Assembly: GCA_019114115.1 (NCBI GenBank)
Contig: DXGD01000185.1
Span: 1-5,364 of the forward strand
Length of the DNA: 5,364 bases
Reading direction: 5' to 3'
From: Candidatus Nesterenkonia stercoripullorum
GTDB taxonomy: Bacteria > Actinomycetota > Actinomycetes > Actinomycetales > Micrococcaceae
Part shown: positions 4,354 to 5,364 of the stretch, piece by piece
How positions within the stretch are numbered: position 1 is the stretch's first letter
Layout: the number at the start of each line of letters is the position of its first letter
Program-made: the position numbers and the translations under genes
Notes under the pieces: model-generated
Database searches by the model: none
The model's input: the letters and a program-made list of their open reading frames with translations, nothing else
What the model was told of the DNA's origin: nothing

Positions 4354-5364
4354 ATGACTCGCCGTCTCGTCATCACTGGCCTCGGGGCCACCACCCCCAT
4401 TGGCGGGGATGTTCCGACTCTGTGGCAGAACGCGCTGAAGGGCACCCCCGGCGCATCGACTCTAGAATACGACTGGGTGGAGAAGTACGAGCTGCCCGTC
4501 ACCTTCGCTGCGCAAATAGCAGTGGAACCCTCAGAGGTTCTGAGCAAGCCCGAAACACGCCGCATGGATCGTTCGACCCAGCTCGGCATGGTTGCCTCCA
4601 GGCAGGCCTTCAGCGACGCCGGCTTTGCCGACGGCGACGTCGACCCTGAGCGCCTCGCTGTCTCCTTCGCAACCGGCATCGGCGGGGTGTGGACCCTGCT
4701 GGACAGCTGGGACACCCTCCGGGAGCGTGGCCCGCGACGCGTCATGCCGATGACTGTGCCAATGCTCATGCCCAATGGCGCGGCTGGTGCCATCAGCCTT
4801 GACCTGGGTGCCCGCGCGGGAGCCCGGACAGCGGTCTCGGCCTGTGCTTCCGGCACAGAAGCTCTCGACATCGCGATCGAGCTGCTGCGCTCCGGTGAGG
4901 CCGATGTGGTGCTGGCCGGAGGCACTGAAGGCGCGATCCATCCCCTGCCCATGGCGGCCTTCGCCTCGATGCAAGCCCTGTCCCGGCGCAATGATGATCC
5001 CGGGGCTGCCTCGCGGCCCTACGACGTGGACCGCGATGGATTTGTGATGGGTGAAGGTGCGGGGGCTCTCGTCGTCGAAACCGAGGAGCACGCCAAAGCA
5101 CGTGGCGCGCGGATCTACGCCGAGCTGGCGGGATCAGCCGTCACCTCGGATGCGCACCACATCACGGCGCCGGACCCGGAGGCCAGCGGGGCGTCCAGGG
5201 CGCTGCGCAAGGCGCTGGAATCAGCGGGGGCCGCACCGGAGGACGTCACCCATGTCAATGCGCACGCGACGTCGACCCCGGTGGGTGACAAACCCGAATA
5301 CGCCGCCCTCAAGTCCGTCTTCGGCGACCATACTGACAACATCAGCGTGGCCGCCACCAAATCT
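4354..5364 (+). CDS. fabF: 3-oxoacyl-ACP synthase II (partial, 3' end outside window)
   Basis: This encodes the elongating ketoacyl-ACP synthase, which condenses acyl-ACP with malonyl-ACP in the cytoplasm. It is open to the right edge with 337 residues visible out of about 410-415. Motifs seen are MTRRLVITGLGATTPIG at the start, the nucleophile Cys164 in AVSACASGTEAL (E. coli FabF Cys163), GGTEGAIHPL at about 190-199, SRPYDVDRDGFVMGEGAGA, and His304 in NAHATSTPVGD (E. coli His303). The last residues, AATKS, carry Lys336, the equivalent of E. coli Lys335; the second catalytic histidine, expected about five residues later, falls outside. The N-terminus chosen at ATG 4354 matches the family and has AGAGG (4342-4346) 7 nt upstream. 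The segment near codons 35-65 has a few codons rare for this genome (CTA, ATA) but no frameshift. It follows acpP after a strong stem-loop. Confidence 0.95.
   Translation, partial: MTRRLVITGLGATTPIGGDVPTLWQNALKGTPGASTLEYDWVEKYELPVTFAAQIAVEPSEVLSKPETRRMDRSTQLGMVASRQAFSDAGFADGDVDPERLAVSFATGIGGVWTLLDSWDTLRERGPRRVMPMTVPMLMPNGAAGAISLDLGARAGARTAVSACASGTEALDIAIELLRSGEADVVLAGGTEGAIHPLPMAAFASMQALSRRNDDPGAASRPYDVDRDGFVMGEGAGALVVETEEHAKARGARIYAELAGSAVTSDAHHITAPDPEASGASRALRKALESAGAAPEDVTHVNAHATSTPVGDKPEYAALKSVFGDHTDNISVAATKS

Noticed and set aside
4305..4991. Long antisense frame (228 codons) opposite the start of fabF
   Set aside because: It lies wholly opposite fabF, whose motifs and active-site residues are clear; the antisense product is Ser/Arg/Ala-rich with no domain, as usual for the shadow frame of a GC-rich gene. 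The same holds for the antisense frame at 4531-5091.
1..5364. Mobile elements, CRISPR arrays, tRNA or rRNA genes, or a new defence or metabolic system
   Set aside because: I saw no direct repeat series, transposase-like frame, terminal inverted repeats or tRNA-like fold, and every long frame is explained by a known housekeeping family in a well-known gene order.

Overview
This window is a high-GC, actinobacterial housekeeping locus for type II fatty acid synthesis (FAS II). All genes lie on the + strand in the order aceE (3' end) - fasR - fabD - fabH - acpP - fabF (5' part). The gene order, the frequent GTG starts, the actinobacterial PucR-like FasR and the form of the acyl carrier protein (Ser40 followed by I-S-M-M) point to an actinomycete, probably order Micrococcales and perhaps family Micrococcaceae. 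The family-level placement is an inference from general resemblance, not from a search.

Layout: 1-464 is the last 153 codons of the pyruvate dehydrogenase E1 gene, whose product makes acetyl-CoA. A 64-bp gap (465-528) holds an inverted-repeat operator candidate and a -10 element set so that fasR is probably transcribed as a leaderless mRNA. fasR (529-1704) encodes a PucR/CdaR-type regulator with a C-terminal helix-turn-helix. A 103-bp gap (1705-1807) holds a second, perfect copy of the same operator, then fabD (1808-2737, malonyl-CoA:ACP transacylase). fabH (2840-3892, initiating ketoacyl-ACP synthase III) follows after 102 bp that may encode a 37-codon bridging peptide. acpP (4008-4253) has an unstructured A/C-rich leader and a near-perfect Shine-Dalgarno. 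A strong 13-bp stem-loop (4270-4318) separates it from fabF (4354 to the window end, elongating ketoacyl-ACP synthase II). fabF is cut by the window edge at the conserved active-site lysine region.

How the genes work together: pyruvate dehydrogenase supplies acetyl-CoA. FabD loads malonate onto the phosphopantetheine arm of AcpP, FabH condenses a short acyl-CoA primer with malonyl-ACP, and FabF runs the later condensations. FasR, known from Streptomyces coelicolor as an activator of fabDHPF, probably controls the operon and its own gene through the two matching operators TTGTA-N7-TACAA.

The coding content is conventional; I see no mobile element, CRISPR array, tRNA or rRNA, and no new enzyme system. 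What merits a second look is in the gaps: the paired operators, the probable leaderless fasR start, a small ORF coupled at both ends between fabD and fabH, and two RNA stem-loops flanking acpP that could set its expression apart from its neighbours.
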